DNA of 64,000 nt from assembly GCA_937915545.1 (NCBI GenBank), contig CALGIJ010000001.1:1-64000 (forward strand). Direction: 5' to 3'. The first letter of the stretch is position 1, and every line of letters starts with the position of its first letter. A model generated the notes under the pieces. That model worked only from the letters and a program-made list of their open reading frames with translations, had not been told where the DNA came from and searched no databases. Origin of the DNA: an uncultured Desulfobacterales bacterium. GTDB lineage: Bacteria; Desulfobacterota; Desulfobulbia; Desulfobulbales; Desulfocapsaceae. Of the stretch, positions 42,481-51,611 are shown piece after piece. The translations under genes were made by a program, and so were the position numbers.

Positions 42481-43824
42481 TCAGCCGTCGAGGCGGCAGG
42501 AGCGGCCGCGACCGATACCGTAGTAGGCCAGCCCCAGGGCCTCGACCCGTGCCGGGTCGTAGAGGTTGCGGCCATCGAAGATCACCTTGTCGCGCAGTTC
42601 GCGCGCCAGCCCCTTGAAATCAGGGACGCGGAAGCTCTTCCACTCGGTGACGATGGCCAGGGCGTCGGCCCCGTGCAGGGCCGCCTCCTTGGTGCCCATG
42701 AGGGTGAGGTCGTCACGGCTGCCGTAGATGCGCTGCGCCTCCTCCATGGCCTCCGGGTCGAAGGCCTGCACCCGCGCCCCGGCCCGCCACAGGGACTCGA
42801 GGAGCACGCGACTCGAGGCCTCGCGCATGTCGTCGGTATTGGGCTTGAACGACAGGCCCCACACGGCGAAGACCTTGCCCGCCACGCCGTCGCGGTAGAA
42901 GGAAGAGATATGCTGGAAGAGCTTCTCCTTCTGCCGCTTGTTGACCCGTTCCACCGCCTGGAGGATCTCCGCCTGGTAGCCGATTTCCCGCGCCGAGCGC
43001 TCCAGCGCCTGGACATCCTTGGGGAAGCAGGAGCCGCCATAGCCACAGCCGGGATAGATGAACTGGTAGCCGATGCGCGAATCCGAGCCGATGCCGCGCC
43101 GTACCTGTTCGATATCGACGCCAAGGCGCTCGGCGAGGTTGGACATCTCGTTCATGAAGGAGATCTTGGTGGCCAGCAGGCAGTTGGCGGCATACTTGGT
43201 GAACTCGGCGCTGCGCACGTCCATGACCATGATCTTGTCATGGTTGCGGGAGAACGGCTCGTAGAGCTCGCGCATCACCTCCTCGACCTGCTCGCTCTCG
43301 GTGCCGATGATGATCCGCTCCGGCCGCATGCAGTCCTCGAGGGCCGAGCCTTCCTTTAGAAATTCGGGATTGGAGACGACATGAAAGGGAATGTCGATCT
43401 GACGCTCGGCGAGGATGGCGGCCATGTGCTTGCGCACTTTGTCGGCGGTGCCCACCGGCACGGTGGACTTGTCGACGACGATCTTGCCATCGCGCATGGT
43501 TCGGGCGATGGTCCCGGCTACCGCCAGGACATACTGCAGGTCGGCGCTACCGTCCTCGTCGGGGGGCGTACCGACAGCGATGAACAGCACCTCGGCATGG
43601 TCGACCCCGCTGGCGGCGTCGGTGGTGAAGAAGAGGCGCTCTTTCTTGTAATTCTCGCGCACCAGCTCGGTCAGCCCCGGCTCGAAGATGGGAATGACCC
43701 CATTCTTAAGGCCCTCGATCTTCTTTTCGTCGACATCGACACAGCAGACACTGTGGCCGACATCGGCCAGTACCGCCGCCTGCACCAGGCCGACATAGCC
43801 CACGCCAAATACCGTTACATTCAT
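42481..43824 (-). CDS. ugd: UDP-glucose 6-dehydrogenase
   Basis: A 447-residue enzyme from the ATG at 43824, with GAGG six bases upstream. It has the N-terminal GVGYVGLVQAAVLADVGH NAD site, the catalytic cysteine motif GYGGSCFPKDVQAL near residue 260, and GLSFKPNTDDMREA. It oxidises UDP-glucose to UDP-glucuronate for polysaccharide or envelope sugars. It lies upstream of gmd and fcl in the same direction. Confidence 0.95.
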   Translation of the reverse strand: MNVTVFGVGYVGLVQAAVLADVGHSVCCVDVDEKKIEGLKNGVIPIFEPGLTELVRENYKKERLFFTTDAASGVDHAEVLFIAVGTPPDEDGSADLQYVLAVAGTIARTMRDGKIVVDKSTVPVGTADKVRKHMAAILAERQIDIPFHVVSNPEFLKEGSALEDCMRPERIIIGTESEQVEEVMRELYEPFSRNHDKIMVMDVRSAEFTKYAANCLLATKISFMNEMSNLAERLGVDIEQVRRGIGSDSRIGYQFIYPGCGYGGSCFPKDVQALERSAREIGYQAEILQAVERVNKRQKEKLFQHISSFYRDGVAGKVFAVWGLSFKPNTDDMREASSRVLLESLWRAGARVQAFDPEAMEEAQRIYGSRDDLTLMGTKEAALHGADALAIVTEWKSFRVPDFKGLARELRDKVIFDGRNLYDPARVEALGLAYYGIGRGRSCRLDG

Positions 43825-44050
43825 CCCTTTCCTCAGTGTTAGAAATTGTCTCTGTACATCTCGCGGGGGGCTGACGACAATGCCAACCTCCCCGCCAGGC
43901 AATCAACAGGACCGGCGACAGAAAAACGCCCCTGTCGCCACTACCCCGCTCCAACCGTCCACGGCGATTGAAAGAACGGTGGAAATACTGTAGGAATGGC
44001 CTAGAGCCCTGCCGCTGCCGGCCGGCCGCCCTTTCCCTCTCTCTCAAGGT

Positions 44051-45496
44051 ATGCCTGTGCGCCTCAACTCCTTCGTCGTCCGCTGCCTGCATGACACGCT
44101 GACCGGCCTACGCGACGGCCTGTCACTCTTCTCCGGCCCGAGTCGGGCCGCCGTCATCTTCTCCCTGGAAGAGGAAGAAGAGCTGTACATCTTCGACCCG
44201 CAGAACCTGCTGCGCGGCCACGAAGTGAAACTGAAGGCCTTTTACGGGGAGCGGCGGGAGTGGTGCCGCCCCTTCGATGGCGAGGCCTTCCGCTCCGTCT
44301 ACAATTATATCGAGCCCCAGGACAACCTGCGCCTCGACGGCCTGCTGTGCATGGGCGGCAGTTCCGCCCCGGTCTTTTACCAGATGTGGTTCACCGAGCA
44401 CCACCCCCACTTCTGCTCGGTACTGCCGACCTTGTGCTGGCTGGAGCATGTCGTGCTGCGCTTCTCCCACGACATTGCCAAGGACAGCACCCTCTATACC
44501 GGCATTTCCGGAAATTTTCTACGGGAATACGCCACCCACGCCATTCACGACTGCATCCTCGACAAGGCCGGGGCGGCCCTCGGCCCCGATTTCCACTTCC
44601 ATATCTACCCCATCCTCGAAACCGTCCTCGGCGTGTCCAAGACCAATGAGGAGCAGGTCAGGCCGCAGGGGCTGCTGACCTTCATCGAGCCGCGCTTCCT
44701 CGACGACATCCCGTGGATAGCCAAATTCAAGAGCGGCGAGCAGCCTCTTCTGGAAAATTACAAGCACGTGCGCAAGCTGCTGCAGGCGGTTGAATACTCA
44801 CAGCGCACCCTGATTGCCGACGGCAAATACCTCATCGGCATCGCCGACGGGGCACTGGACCATTTTCATATCACCGCCGACTATCGCGGCAAGCTCGGCT
44901 TCCTTTCCGTCGACAGCGAAACTCTGTGCAGCTTCCATGACGGCCGCTACAGCTCCGACACCCATCGCGCCAAGCTCTTCGAACTCGAAGAGGCCCTGCT
45001 CGATTTCGAGTTGGGCATCGAGGTCGGCACCGCCATGTTCGCCATCGTCACCTCCCTGGTGCATTTCGCCCAGGAGCATAAGTATGGCTGCTCGTTCGTC
45101 ATCGACCTGGCACCAGTACCAACGACCACCTCCGGGCAGATGCTCAGCCCGCCCATCGACCTGCGTGAGCCACGCGAGCTGGCCCTGGCGGCCGGCCTGG
45201 CCAAGGTCGATGGCGCCTTGCACCTGCGCGCCGACCTGCACCTGCACGCCTTTGCCTGTCTGCTCGACGGTCACCGGGTCGAAAACGAGGACCGCTCCCG
45301 CGGAGCGAGGTACAATTCGGCCCTGCGCTTCACCGCCCAGCACCGCGACACCCTGGTGGTGGTGGTGTCCGCCGACCGTCCGGTGTCGACCTTCCGCCAC
45401 GGCCGGGAAATCACCAACCGCTTCGGCGCTCAGCTGGGTACGCAGTGCGATCTCTACCCTCTCACCCTGGCGGAATGGCTGACCGGGGCCGAGTAG
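44051..45496 (+). CDS. Putative DisA_N-type diadenylate cyclase with unclassified N-terminal domain
   Basis: A 481-residue protein. The C-terminal 95 residues match the diadenylate cyclase fold: DGALHLRADLHLHAFACLL (residue 387 on), SRGARYNSALRF (about 417-428), and TLVVVVSADRPVS. The DGA motif is intact, but the usual RHR is RYN. The first 380 residues are unlike CdaA membrane helices or DisA helicase-like parts and resemble a soluble sensor domain (DLAPVPTTTSGQ precedes the cyclase). If active it would make c-di-AMP. It is divergent from ugd. Confidence 0.68.
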   Translation: MPVRLNSFVVRCLHDTLTGLRDGLSLFSGPSRAAVIFSLEEEEELYIFDPQNLLRGHEVKLKAFYGERREWCRPFDGEAFRSVYNYIEPQDNLRLDGLLCMGGSSAPVFYQMWFTEHHPHFCSVLPTLCWLEHVVLRFSHDIAKDSTLYTGISGNFLREYATHAIHDCILDKAGAALGPDFHFHIYPILETVLGVSKTNEEQVRPQGLLTFIEPRFLDDIPWIAKFKSGEQPLLENYKHVRKLLQAVEYSQRTLIADGKYLIGIADGALDHFHITADYRGKLGFLSVDSETLCSFHDGRYSSDTHRAKLFELEEALLDFELGIEVGTAMFAIVTSLVHFAQEHKYGCSFVIDLAPVPTTTSGQMLSPPIDLREPRELALAAGLAKVDGALHLRADLHLHAFACLLDGHRVENEDRSRGARYNSALRFTAQHRDTLVVVVSADRPVSTFRHGREITNRFGAQLGTQCDLYPLTLAEWLTGAE

Positions 45497-45506
45497 CGAG
45501 AAGGGC

Positions 45507-45761
45507 CTAAGCCTCCCTGACCCACTCCGGTATGCGATTGAGGATGTAGTTCTGCACCGCCAGCTTGCGCTCGCCGGCCTCGACCGTGCCAACGGCCGCC
45601 ATGACCTCGTCGAAGTCGAACCAGCACAGCTCTTTGTCATCGACGCTGTAGACCATCAGGACCCGCTTCTCGGGGTTGTCGACATCCTCTTCCTCCTGGA
45701 TGGCCCCTACCAGAGTAATCGCCTCGTCATAACTGATATATTTGATCTCGTCTTCGCTCAT
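45507..45761 (-). CDS. Small acidic protein of unknown function
   Basis: An 84-residue protein from the ATG at 45761, behind GGAGGAGCGAG. It is rich in Asp, Glu and aromatic residues (YISYDEAITLVGAIQEEEDVD, ELCWFDFDEVMAAVG). There is no signal peptide or recognised motif. It is downstream of rpmB on the same strand, beyond a terminator, and 10 bases from the convergent cyclase gene. Confidence 0.55.
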   Translation of the reverse strand: MSEDEIKYISYDEAITLVGAIQEEEDVDNPEKRVLMVYSVDDKELCWFDFDEVMAAVGTVEAGERKLAVQNYILNRIPEWVREA

Positions 45762-45802
45762 CTCGCTCCTCCGTGCCATGTGCACCGGCCCCTTGCCGGG
45801 GC

Positions 45803-45844
45803 AAAACGCAAAAAGGCGAGCAGGAACACTCTCCCCTCGCCTTT
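45803..45844 (-). terminator. Rho-independent terminator of rpmB
   Basis: Stem AAAGGCGAG (45812-45820) and CTCGCCTTT (45836-45844). On the minus strand it is followed by TTTTTGCGTTTTGC. It lies about 20 bases after the rpmB stop. Confidence 0.75.
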
Positions 45845-45866
45845 CACAGCCTGCTGTCGAACCGGA

Positions 45867-46061
45867 TCAGGCAGCCTTTACTACCGCTCCCGACCTGATG
45901 CACCTGGTGCACACCCTGGTTTTCTTGGTGGTGCCACCGCCAGCGGCCATATGTACCGTCTTGAGATTGGGCAACCAGCGCCGTTTGGTCTTGTTGTGGG
46001 CATGGGAGACATTGTTGCCGGTCACCGGCCCCTTGCCGCAGATTTCGCATACTTTAGCCAT
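45867..46061 (-). CDS. rpmB: 50S ribosomal protein L28
   Basis: A 64-residue basic ribosomal protein. It has the L28 start MAKVCEICGKGPVTGNNVSHAHNKTKRRW and a second cysteine pair in VCTRCIRSG, so it is the zinc-binding C+ form. It is a component of the large subunit. It is monocistronic with its own terminator. Confidence 0.96.
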   Translation of the reverse strand: MAKVCEICGKGPVTGNNVSHAHNKTKRRWLPNLKTVHMAAGGGTTKKTRVCTRCIRSGAVVKAA

Positions 46062-46505
46062 GTTGATCTCCTTCTATGGCATCCCTGCCACAATACGGGC
46101 TACGGGATGGCTGAATGGTTTATCGGCAAAAACATCACAAGAATTTGGTTTAATACCCCCTTTTCCATAGATTGGCAAGAATTTTCCATCATGCCAGAGC
46201 AGTGAACACCGCTCCCCGATATCCTGCCGAAACCTCCGGCATCGCCGCCGTTCACACCGCGAAGCCGCCATCGATCCACAGCCCCTCCTCCGCCGAATCT
46301 CGCCTCTCTTCCCCCTGCACCTATGGTTATCCCAGGCCGGCCGGGCCCGCGACCAGCAACAACAGCCTGGAGAATGCCGCCAATTGTAGAAAAAAGTGGT
46401 ACAGCCAGGGAAAACATGTTTATCAATACTCTGCTCTGTCCATGGGCGGTGGCCCGCCGCCACTGCCGACCGACACTTTCCAACCCCTTCCCGCCCTTTG
46501 CGTTC
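46062..46505. other. Divergent intergenic region between rpmB and resB
   Basis: About 440 bases. No reliable gene or clear promoter pair was found. An ATG at 46416 behind AGGGA is an alternative resB start that would shorten this gap to 354 bases. The A+T-rich part near 46130-46190 is the likely rpmB promoter zone. Confidence 0.35.
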
Positions 46506-47831
46506 ATGAAGCTCGTGCAACAGATGTGGACCTTTTTCGCCTCGGTACAGCTGGCCATCTTCAGCCTGTGCTGCATCGCCCTCACCTCCATCATCGGTAC
46601 CGTGGTGCCCCAGGGCGAGACCCACGCCGAGTACGTTGCGCGCTTTGGCGAGAAAACCGCCACCTTTTTCCATATCCTCGATATTCCGAGGATGTACTCT
46701 TCCTGGTGGTTTTACGGTCTGCTCACTGTGCTGGCAATCAACCTCGTCGTCTGCAGCATCGACCGCTTCCCGACGGCTTGGCGGCTGATACGCGCCGACA
46801 GCCTCGATATCAGCCCGGCGCGCCTCGCCGCCATGGCCAACGTGCGACGCTTTGTCATCAAGGCCCCGCTGGCCGCCGCCATAGACTGGCAGCAGTTCCT
46901 TCGCCCCCTGGGCAGGGCGCAGCAGGCCAGCAACGCTCATGGCAGCCTCTTTCTCGTTGATCGTGGCCGCTACAGCCGGCTCGGCGTCTATCTCGTGCAT
47001 CTCTCCATCCTGGTGATTTTCATCGGCGCCGGCATCGGCCAGCTCTTCGGCTTCAAGGGCAGCGTCATGCTGCCTGAACAAAAGGAAACCGACCAGGTCT
47101 TCGCCGCTGCCGACTCGGCCCCGATTCCCCTCGGTTTCACCGTGCGCTGCCAGTCATTCACCATCGCCTACTACGACAGTGGCATGGTCAAAGAGTACCG
47201 CAGCCACCTGACCATCGTCGAAGAAGGTCGCGAGGTCCTCTCCAAAGATATCGTCGTCAACAGCCCCCTGCAGTACAAGGGGATCACCTTCTATCAGTCG
47301 AGTTACAAGCCGCACCCAGAATTCATCGTCGACATCACCCCGGCGGGCAGTGCCCCGAAGCTCTTCACCCTGCCTTTCCAGGAGGAGAGGGTGTGGGAGG
47401 AGCGCGGCCTGCGCTTTGGCGTCATCAACGCCGAAGGCTCCGGCCAGCGTGCCGTGCGCGCCAAGCTGTGGTTCAAGGCTGGGGATGGCGAGGCAGTGAC
47501 CCGCTGGCTCGCCGACAACGAGAGCGTCACCGTCAGCGCCGATGGCAAGGACTACGCCATCCGTGTCAAACAGCTCTACTCCACCGGGCTGCAGGTTGCC
47601 AGAGATCCTGGGGTATGGATCGTTTATGGAGGCTGCCTGCTGCTCGTTTTCGGGCTCTATGTCGCCTTCTTCCTCGCCCACCGCCGCTTCTGGCTGTCGC
47701 TTGGCAGAGAGGACAACGGCTGCGTCGCCATCATCCTTGCCGGCGCCACCAATAAAAACAAGCTCGCCTTCGCCAGAACCTTCGAGCAACTGGCGGAAGA
47801 CCTGCAGCGGCGGACAGAGAGCGAAGGCTGA
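46506..47831 (+). CDS. resB: Cytochrome c biogenesis protein ResB
   Basis: A 441-residue membrane protein of the system II cytochrome c synthase. It has early helices (SVQLAIFSLCCIALTSIIGTVVPQGE and WWFYGLLTVLAINLVVCSIDRF), a large periplasmic domain (about residues 180-360) containing GITFYQSSYKP, and a last helix (VWIVYGGCLLLVFGLYVAFFL). The start at 46506 is chosen on family alignment; ATG 46416 has a better ribosome binding site. It works with CcsB, 57 bases downstream. Confidence 0.88.
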   Translation: MKLVQQMWTFFASVQLAIFSLCCIALTSIIGTVVPQGETHAEYVARFGEKTATFFHILDIPRMYSSWWFYGLLTVLAINLVVCSIDRFPTAWRLIRADSLDISPARLAAMANVRRFVIKAPLAAAIDWQQFLRPLGRAQQASNAHGSLFLVDRGRYSRLGVYLVHLSILVIFIGAGIGQLFGFKGSVMLPEQKETDQVFAAADSAPIPLGFTVRCQSFTIAYYDSGMVKEYRSHLTIVEEGREVLSKDIVVNSPLQYKGITFYQSSYKPHPEFIVDITPAGSAPKLFTLPFQEERVWEERGLRFGVINAEGSGQRAVRAKLWFKAGDGEAVTRWLADNESVTVSADGKDYAIRVKQLYSTGLQVARDPGVWIVYGGCLLLVFGLYVAFFLAHRRFWLSLGREDNGCVAIILAGATNKNKLAFARTFEQLAEDLQRRTESEG

Positions 47832-47888
47832 CCGCTCACCCTTGAACGATGACTGTCGCAACGCCCCACATCACCTCGGAGCAAAGCC

Positions 47889-48731
47889 ATGGATAGCGCA
47901 CAGCTGCTCGGCATAACCACCTTCACCTACCTCTTTTCTTCGCTGCTCTACGTCTTCCTGCTGGTGTTCAAGACCCAGCGGCTGGCACGCGTCGCCACCG
48001 GCTTTACTGCCGTTGCCCTGGCGGTGCAGACCATCGGCCTCATTCTGCGCTGGGTTGAGTCCTATCAGATGGGCATTGGCCGCGCCCCGCTGACCAACAT
48101 GTACGAATCGCTGGTCTTCTTCGCCTGGAGCATCATCGTCCTCTACCTCTATGTCGAACGGAAATTCGCCACCAGGGCCATCGGCCCCTTCGCCGTTCCC
48201 CTGGCCTTTTTGGCCATGGCCTACGCCTCTTTCGCCGGCAGCATCGACAAGAGCATCTCACCCCTGGTGCCCGCCCTGCAATCGAACTGGCTGGTCGCCC
48301 ACGTGGTCACCTGCTTCATCGGCTATGCCGCCTTCGCCATCGCCGCCGCTCTCGGTCTCATGTACCTCTTCAAAACCCGTGACCAAGCGAAGACGGCGGC
48401 CCGGACAACACTTCTACCCCCGCTGCCAACCCTCGACGACCTCATCCATAAGACAATGATTTTCGGCTTCATCTGGCTGAGCGTCGGCATCATCACCGGC
48501 GCCATCTGGGCCAACTCCGCCTGGGGCACCTACTGGAGTTGGGACCCCAAGGAGACATGGTCGCTCATCACTTGGTTCTTCTATGCCATCACTTTGCACG
48601 CCCGCTACACCAGAGGCTGGAACGGCAACCGCCTGGCAGTGCTCGCCCTGTGCGGCTTCGCCTCGGTGCTCTTCACCTATCTCGGAGTCAACCTGCTCCT
48701 CTCGGGCCTGCACAGCTATGGCGCCAGTTGA
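47889..48731 (+). CDS. ccsB: Cytochrome c biogenesis protein CcsB/CcsA (ResC)
   Basis: A 280-residue membrane protein with about eight helices and the heme-handling WWD motif WGTYWSWDPKETWSLITWF near residue 216. Histidines in VAHVVTCF and TLHARYTRGWNG are likely heme ligands. With ResB it ligates heme to apocytochromes outside the membrane, including the cytochrome c3 encoded next. Confidence 0.92.
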   Translation: MDSAQLLGITTFTYLFSSLLYVFLLVFKTQRLARVATGFTAVALAVQTIGLILRWVESYQMGIGRAPLTNMYESLVFFAWSIIVLYLYVERKFATRAIGPFAVPLAFLAMAYASFAGSIDKSISPLVPALQSNWLVAHVVTCFIGYAAFAIAAALGLMYLFKTRDQAKTAARTTLLPPLPTLDDLIHKTMIFGFIWLSVGIITGAIWANSAWGTYWSWDPKETWSLITWFFYAITLHARYTRGWNGNRLAVLALCGFASVLFTYLGVNLLLSGLHSYGAS

Positions 48732-48795
48732 GTCGCTCTCTATGAGCATTGACATATTTCGTCGAAGTATTGATTAATTACCTCGTCTGGCAGGT

Positions 48796-48824
48796 TTGAC
48801 AAAGAAGCGAGGGGACGGTATATA
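48796..48824 (+). promoter_or_regulatory. Strong sigma-70-type promoter of cytochrome c3
   Basis: TTGACA (48796-48801) and TATATA (48819-48824) with a 17-base spacer, about 70 bases before the coding start. It is one of the best matches to consensus in the window, indicating high expression of the cytochrome. Confidence 0.75.
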
Positions 48825-48895
48825 CTTTTTCTATCGACTTGGGGCCGGCGCCTTGCCGCATTCCACACCATCAACCGCATAAAGGAGAACGCACG

Positions 48896-49315
48896 ATGAA
48901 AAAACTCATTGCCTGCAGTCTGTTATCTCTCTGTATGGTGTTTGCTTCGGTGTCCCCAACCCTTGCCGCCGCCGATCCCGGCCCGGCCGAGATGATGGTT
49001 GGCGAGGGCGGCAAAAAGCCGGCCAAGTTTCCCCATAAAGCCCATCAGGCCTTAAGCACCTGCGGCGAATGCCACCATGGCATCGACGCCGCGGGAAAAC
49101 AACTTGCTTACAGCGACGGCCAGGAGATCAAAAAATGCGCCTCCTGCCATAACGAGAAAGTGCTGGCCGGCAAGGCCAAAGGTCCCCACAAGCTCGACAC
49201 CATGAAGGGCGCCGGCCATGGCAACTGTCAGGAGTGTCACAAGGCGAAGAAAAACGACGAGGCCTACAAGGCCAAGAAGATCGACAAATGCGATACGTGT
49301 CACGCCAAGGAATAG
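48896..49315 (+). CDS. Class III cytochrome c (cytochrome c3 family), four hemes
   Basis: A 139-residue periplasmic protein from the ATG at 48896, with AAGGAG upstream. A signal peptide ends near SPTLAAA. Four C-x-x-C-H sites are visible: CGECH, CASCH, CQECH and CDTCH. Extra histidines (PHKAHQ, HH, GPHK, GAGHGN) can serve as distal ligands, as in tetraheme cytochrome c3 of sulfate reducers. It transfers electrons from periplasmic hydrogenase or formate dehydrogenase to membrane complexes. It has its own promoter and terminator. Confidence 0.93.
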   Translation: MKKLIACSLLSLCMVFASVSPTLAAADPGPAEMMVGEGGKKPAKFPHKAHQALSTCGECHHGIDAAGKQLAYSDGQEIKKCASCHNEKVLAGKAKGPHKLDTMKGAGHGNCQECHKAKKNDEAYKAKKIDKCDTCHAKE

Positions 49316-49425
49316 CCCTTGGTTGAAACGGTGGCTGTGACTGCCAAAAACACGGTTGCGAGGTCGAGAAGCCCGGCTGGCGGGTCATTCGGGGAAGATG
49401 ACGAAAAGATAGAGAGGTTGAAACG

Positions 49426-49467
49426 ACGGGGGGCCAGCCGCTGATGCGGATGGCCCCCCGTTTTTTT
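49426..49467 (+). terminator. Rho-independent terminator of cytochrome c3
   Basis: Perfect 11-bp stem ACGGGGGGCCA (49426-49436) and TGGCCCCCCGT (49451-49461), followed by seven T. It is about 110 bases after the cytochrome stop and 20 bases before the convergent glyS end, so it may serve both. Confidence 0.85.
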
Positions 49468-49485
49468 AGACTGCGACGACCCCGC

Positions 49486-51561
49486 TCAACCTTCCTGGAG
49501 CAGCGAGATATCGCCTATTTCGAGGATGAGGTTGCCCAGGGCGGTGAGCAGATTGAGACGGTTCTGGCGCACCGCCAGATCTTCATCCATGACCATCACC
49601 CCGTCGAAGAAGGCATCGACCGGCTCCTTCATGCGCAGCATGATCTGCAGGGCGGCCTCGTACTCTTTTCTCCTCAGATGTGCCTGCATTTCTTTTTCAA
49701 CCTCGAGGAAGAGTTCGTACAGGGCTTTTTCGGCGGCATGGGCGAAGAGCTGGCTGTCGACAGTGACAAGGCGATTGTCCTTGACGATATTTTTCACCCG
49801 TTTGTACGAGGCGGCCAGGACTGTAAAAGCAGCTTCGCGGCGGAAACGGAGGATGGCGTTGATCCGCGACAGGCAGTCATTGACATCGTCGAAGGCCACC
49901 GCGGTGGCCGCCTCCACCGCGTCCGCAGCCATGCCGCGACTGACGCAGTCGTTGACGAAGCGCCCCCTGATGAAGGACATCACCGCCGCCACCGTCTCGG
50001 CTCCCCCGGCGACTTTATCGCCATAGAGGGCCAGGGCCTTGTGCACCATCTCCTGCAGCGACAGGGTATACCCTTTTCCGGCGATGATATTGAGAATGGC
50101 CAGGGAGATGCGCCGCAGGCCAAAGGGGTCGACGGTGCCGCTGGGCACCTGGCCGATACCGAAACAACCGGCCAGGGTGTCGAAGCGGTCGGCCAGGGCG
50201 AGAATCGCCCCGAGATCTCCGGCAGGGATGTCCGCCCCGGCACGACGCGGCATGTAGTGCTCGACGATGGCTGTGGCCACGCTGTCCTTTTCCCCGTCAT
50301 GGAGGGCATAGGCCCCGCCCATGATACCCTGCAGGGTGGGAAACTCGCCTACCATGTCGGTGAGCAGGTCGGCCTTGCAGAGCAGGGCGGCCCGGCAGCC
50401 GTCTTCCGCCAGGTCCGGGTCGATTTTGTCGGCCAGGGCCTTGACCAGCTTGACGAGGCGATCCTTTTTTTCCGCCATCGTCCCCAGTTTGGCCTGGAAA
50501 ATAATGCCGCCGAGGCCGTCGACGCGAGCCGCGAGGGACGTTTCGCGATCACTTGCAAAGAAGAACAGGGCGTCTTCGAGACGCGCCCGCAGCACCCGCT
50601 GATGGCCCTTGCGGGTTACCGCCGGGTCGTTGACCCTGGTGTTGTTGACGGCGACGAAGCCGGGCAGCAGCCGACCCTGGTCGTCAACCACGGGAAAATA
50701 CTTCTGGTGCTCACGCATCGAGGTGATGAGCACCTCATCGGGAAGCTGCAGGAATTTTTCGTCGAAGGTACCGCATACGGCAAACGGCATCTCCACCAGG
50801 TTGTTGACCGTATCCACCAGGCCTTCGTCGATGGCGACGCGGCCCCCGGCGAGACGGTCAACTCCGGCCACCGCCTGCTCGATGGCCGACACCACCTGTT
50901 GCCGCCGCCGGGCGGTATCGACGACCACAAAGCGCTGACGCAGCTGCTCCTCGTAGAGAGCGATGGACTCGACGGCGAAGCGTTGCGGCGCCAGGAAACG
51001 GTGGCCGCCGCTGATCCTGCCCGAAACGATGCCCTCGTGTTCAAAGGGAACCACCTCGTCGCCGAACATCGCCACCAGCCACTGGATGGGTCGGGCGAAG
51101 GGATGGTGGTTGCTGCCCCAGCGCATCGACTTGGCGAAAGGAATGTCGAGCAAGAGGCCATGCAGCAGCTCGGGGAGCAAGGTGATGGTCGCCACCCCGG
51201 CCTGACGGCGGCGCAGCATGAGGTACTCGCCCTTGGGCGTGTCGACCACCTGCAGTTCCTCCACGGCCGCGCCTTTCGACCTGGCGAAGCCCTCGGCGGC
51301 GCGGGTGAACCGTCCCTGGTCGTCGAGACCAGCTTTTTTCGAGGGTCCAAGGAGTTCCTCACTGGTATCTTCCTGCATTTCCGCCAGCCCCTCAACGGTG
51401 AGGGTGAGACGGCGCGGTGTGCCCATCGCCCTGGTGGCGCCGCAGGCGATATGCAACTCGGCCGCCTTGTCGACAAACCGTTTTTGCAGAAAGCTCAAGG
51501 CCGGTTCGAGAAAACCGGCCGGGATCTCCTCCATTCCAATTTCAAAAAGTAGGTCTCGCAT
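49486..51561 (-). CDS. glyS: Glycine--tRNA ligase beta subunit
   Basis: A 691-residue subunit of the bacterial tetrameric glycyl-tRNA synthetase. It has LLFEIGMEEIPAGFLEPAL at the N-terminus, MRWGSNHHPFARPIQWLVAMFGDEVVPF and VNNTRVNDPAVTRKGHQRVLRARLEDALFF, plus a DALR-type anticodon-binding end. The alpha subunit glyQ, usually just upstream, is not in the window; the FolE2 homologue is there instead. Confidence 0.94.
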   Translation of the reverse strand: MRDLLFEIGMEEIPAGFLEPALSFLQKRFVDKAAELHIACGATRAMGTPRRLTLTVEGLAEMQEDTSEELLGPSKKAGLDDQGRFTRAAEGFARSKGAAVEELQVVDTPKGEYLMLRRRQAGVATITLLPELLHGLLLDIPFAKSMRWGSNHHPFARPIQWLVAMFGDEVVPFEHEGIVSGRISGGHRFLAPQRFAVESIALYEEQLRQRFVVVDTARRRQQVVSAIEQAVAGVDRLAGGRVAIDEGLVDTVNNLVEMPFAVCGTFDEKFLQLPDEVLITSMREHQKYFPVVDDQGRLLPGFVAVNNTRVNDPAVTRKGHQRVLRARLEDALFFFASDRETSLAARVDGLGGIIFQAKLGTMAEKKDRLVKLVKALADKIDPDLAEDGCRAALLCKADLLTDMVGEFPTLQGIMGGAYALHDGEKDSVATAIVEHYMPRRAGADIPAGDLGAILALADRFDTLAGCFGIGQVPSGTVDPFGLRRISLAILNIIAGKGYTLSLQEMVHKALALYGDKVAGGAETVAAVMSFIRGRFVNDCVSRGMAADAVEAATAVAFDDVNDCLSRINAILRFRREAAFTVLAASYKRVKNIVKDNRLVTVDSQLFAHAAEKALYELFLEVEKEMQAHLRRKEYEAALQIMLRMKEPVDAFFDGVMVMDEDLAVRQNRLNLLTALGNLILEIGDISLLQEG

Positions 51562-51611
51562 GGTGATTTCACACTCGAAGGGTTATGGGTGGCGACGGTA
51601 TGGTCGAGACT

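Noticed and set aside
49444..51552. Long plus-strand open frame opposite glyS
   Set aside because: It exactly mirrors glyS and overlaps the cytochrome terminator.
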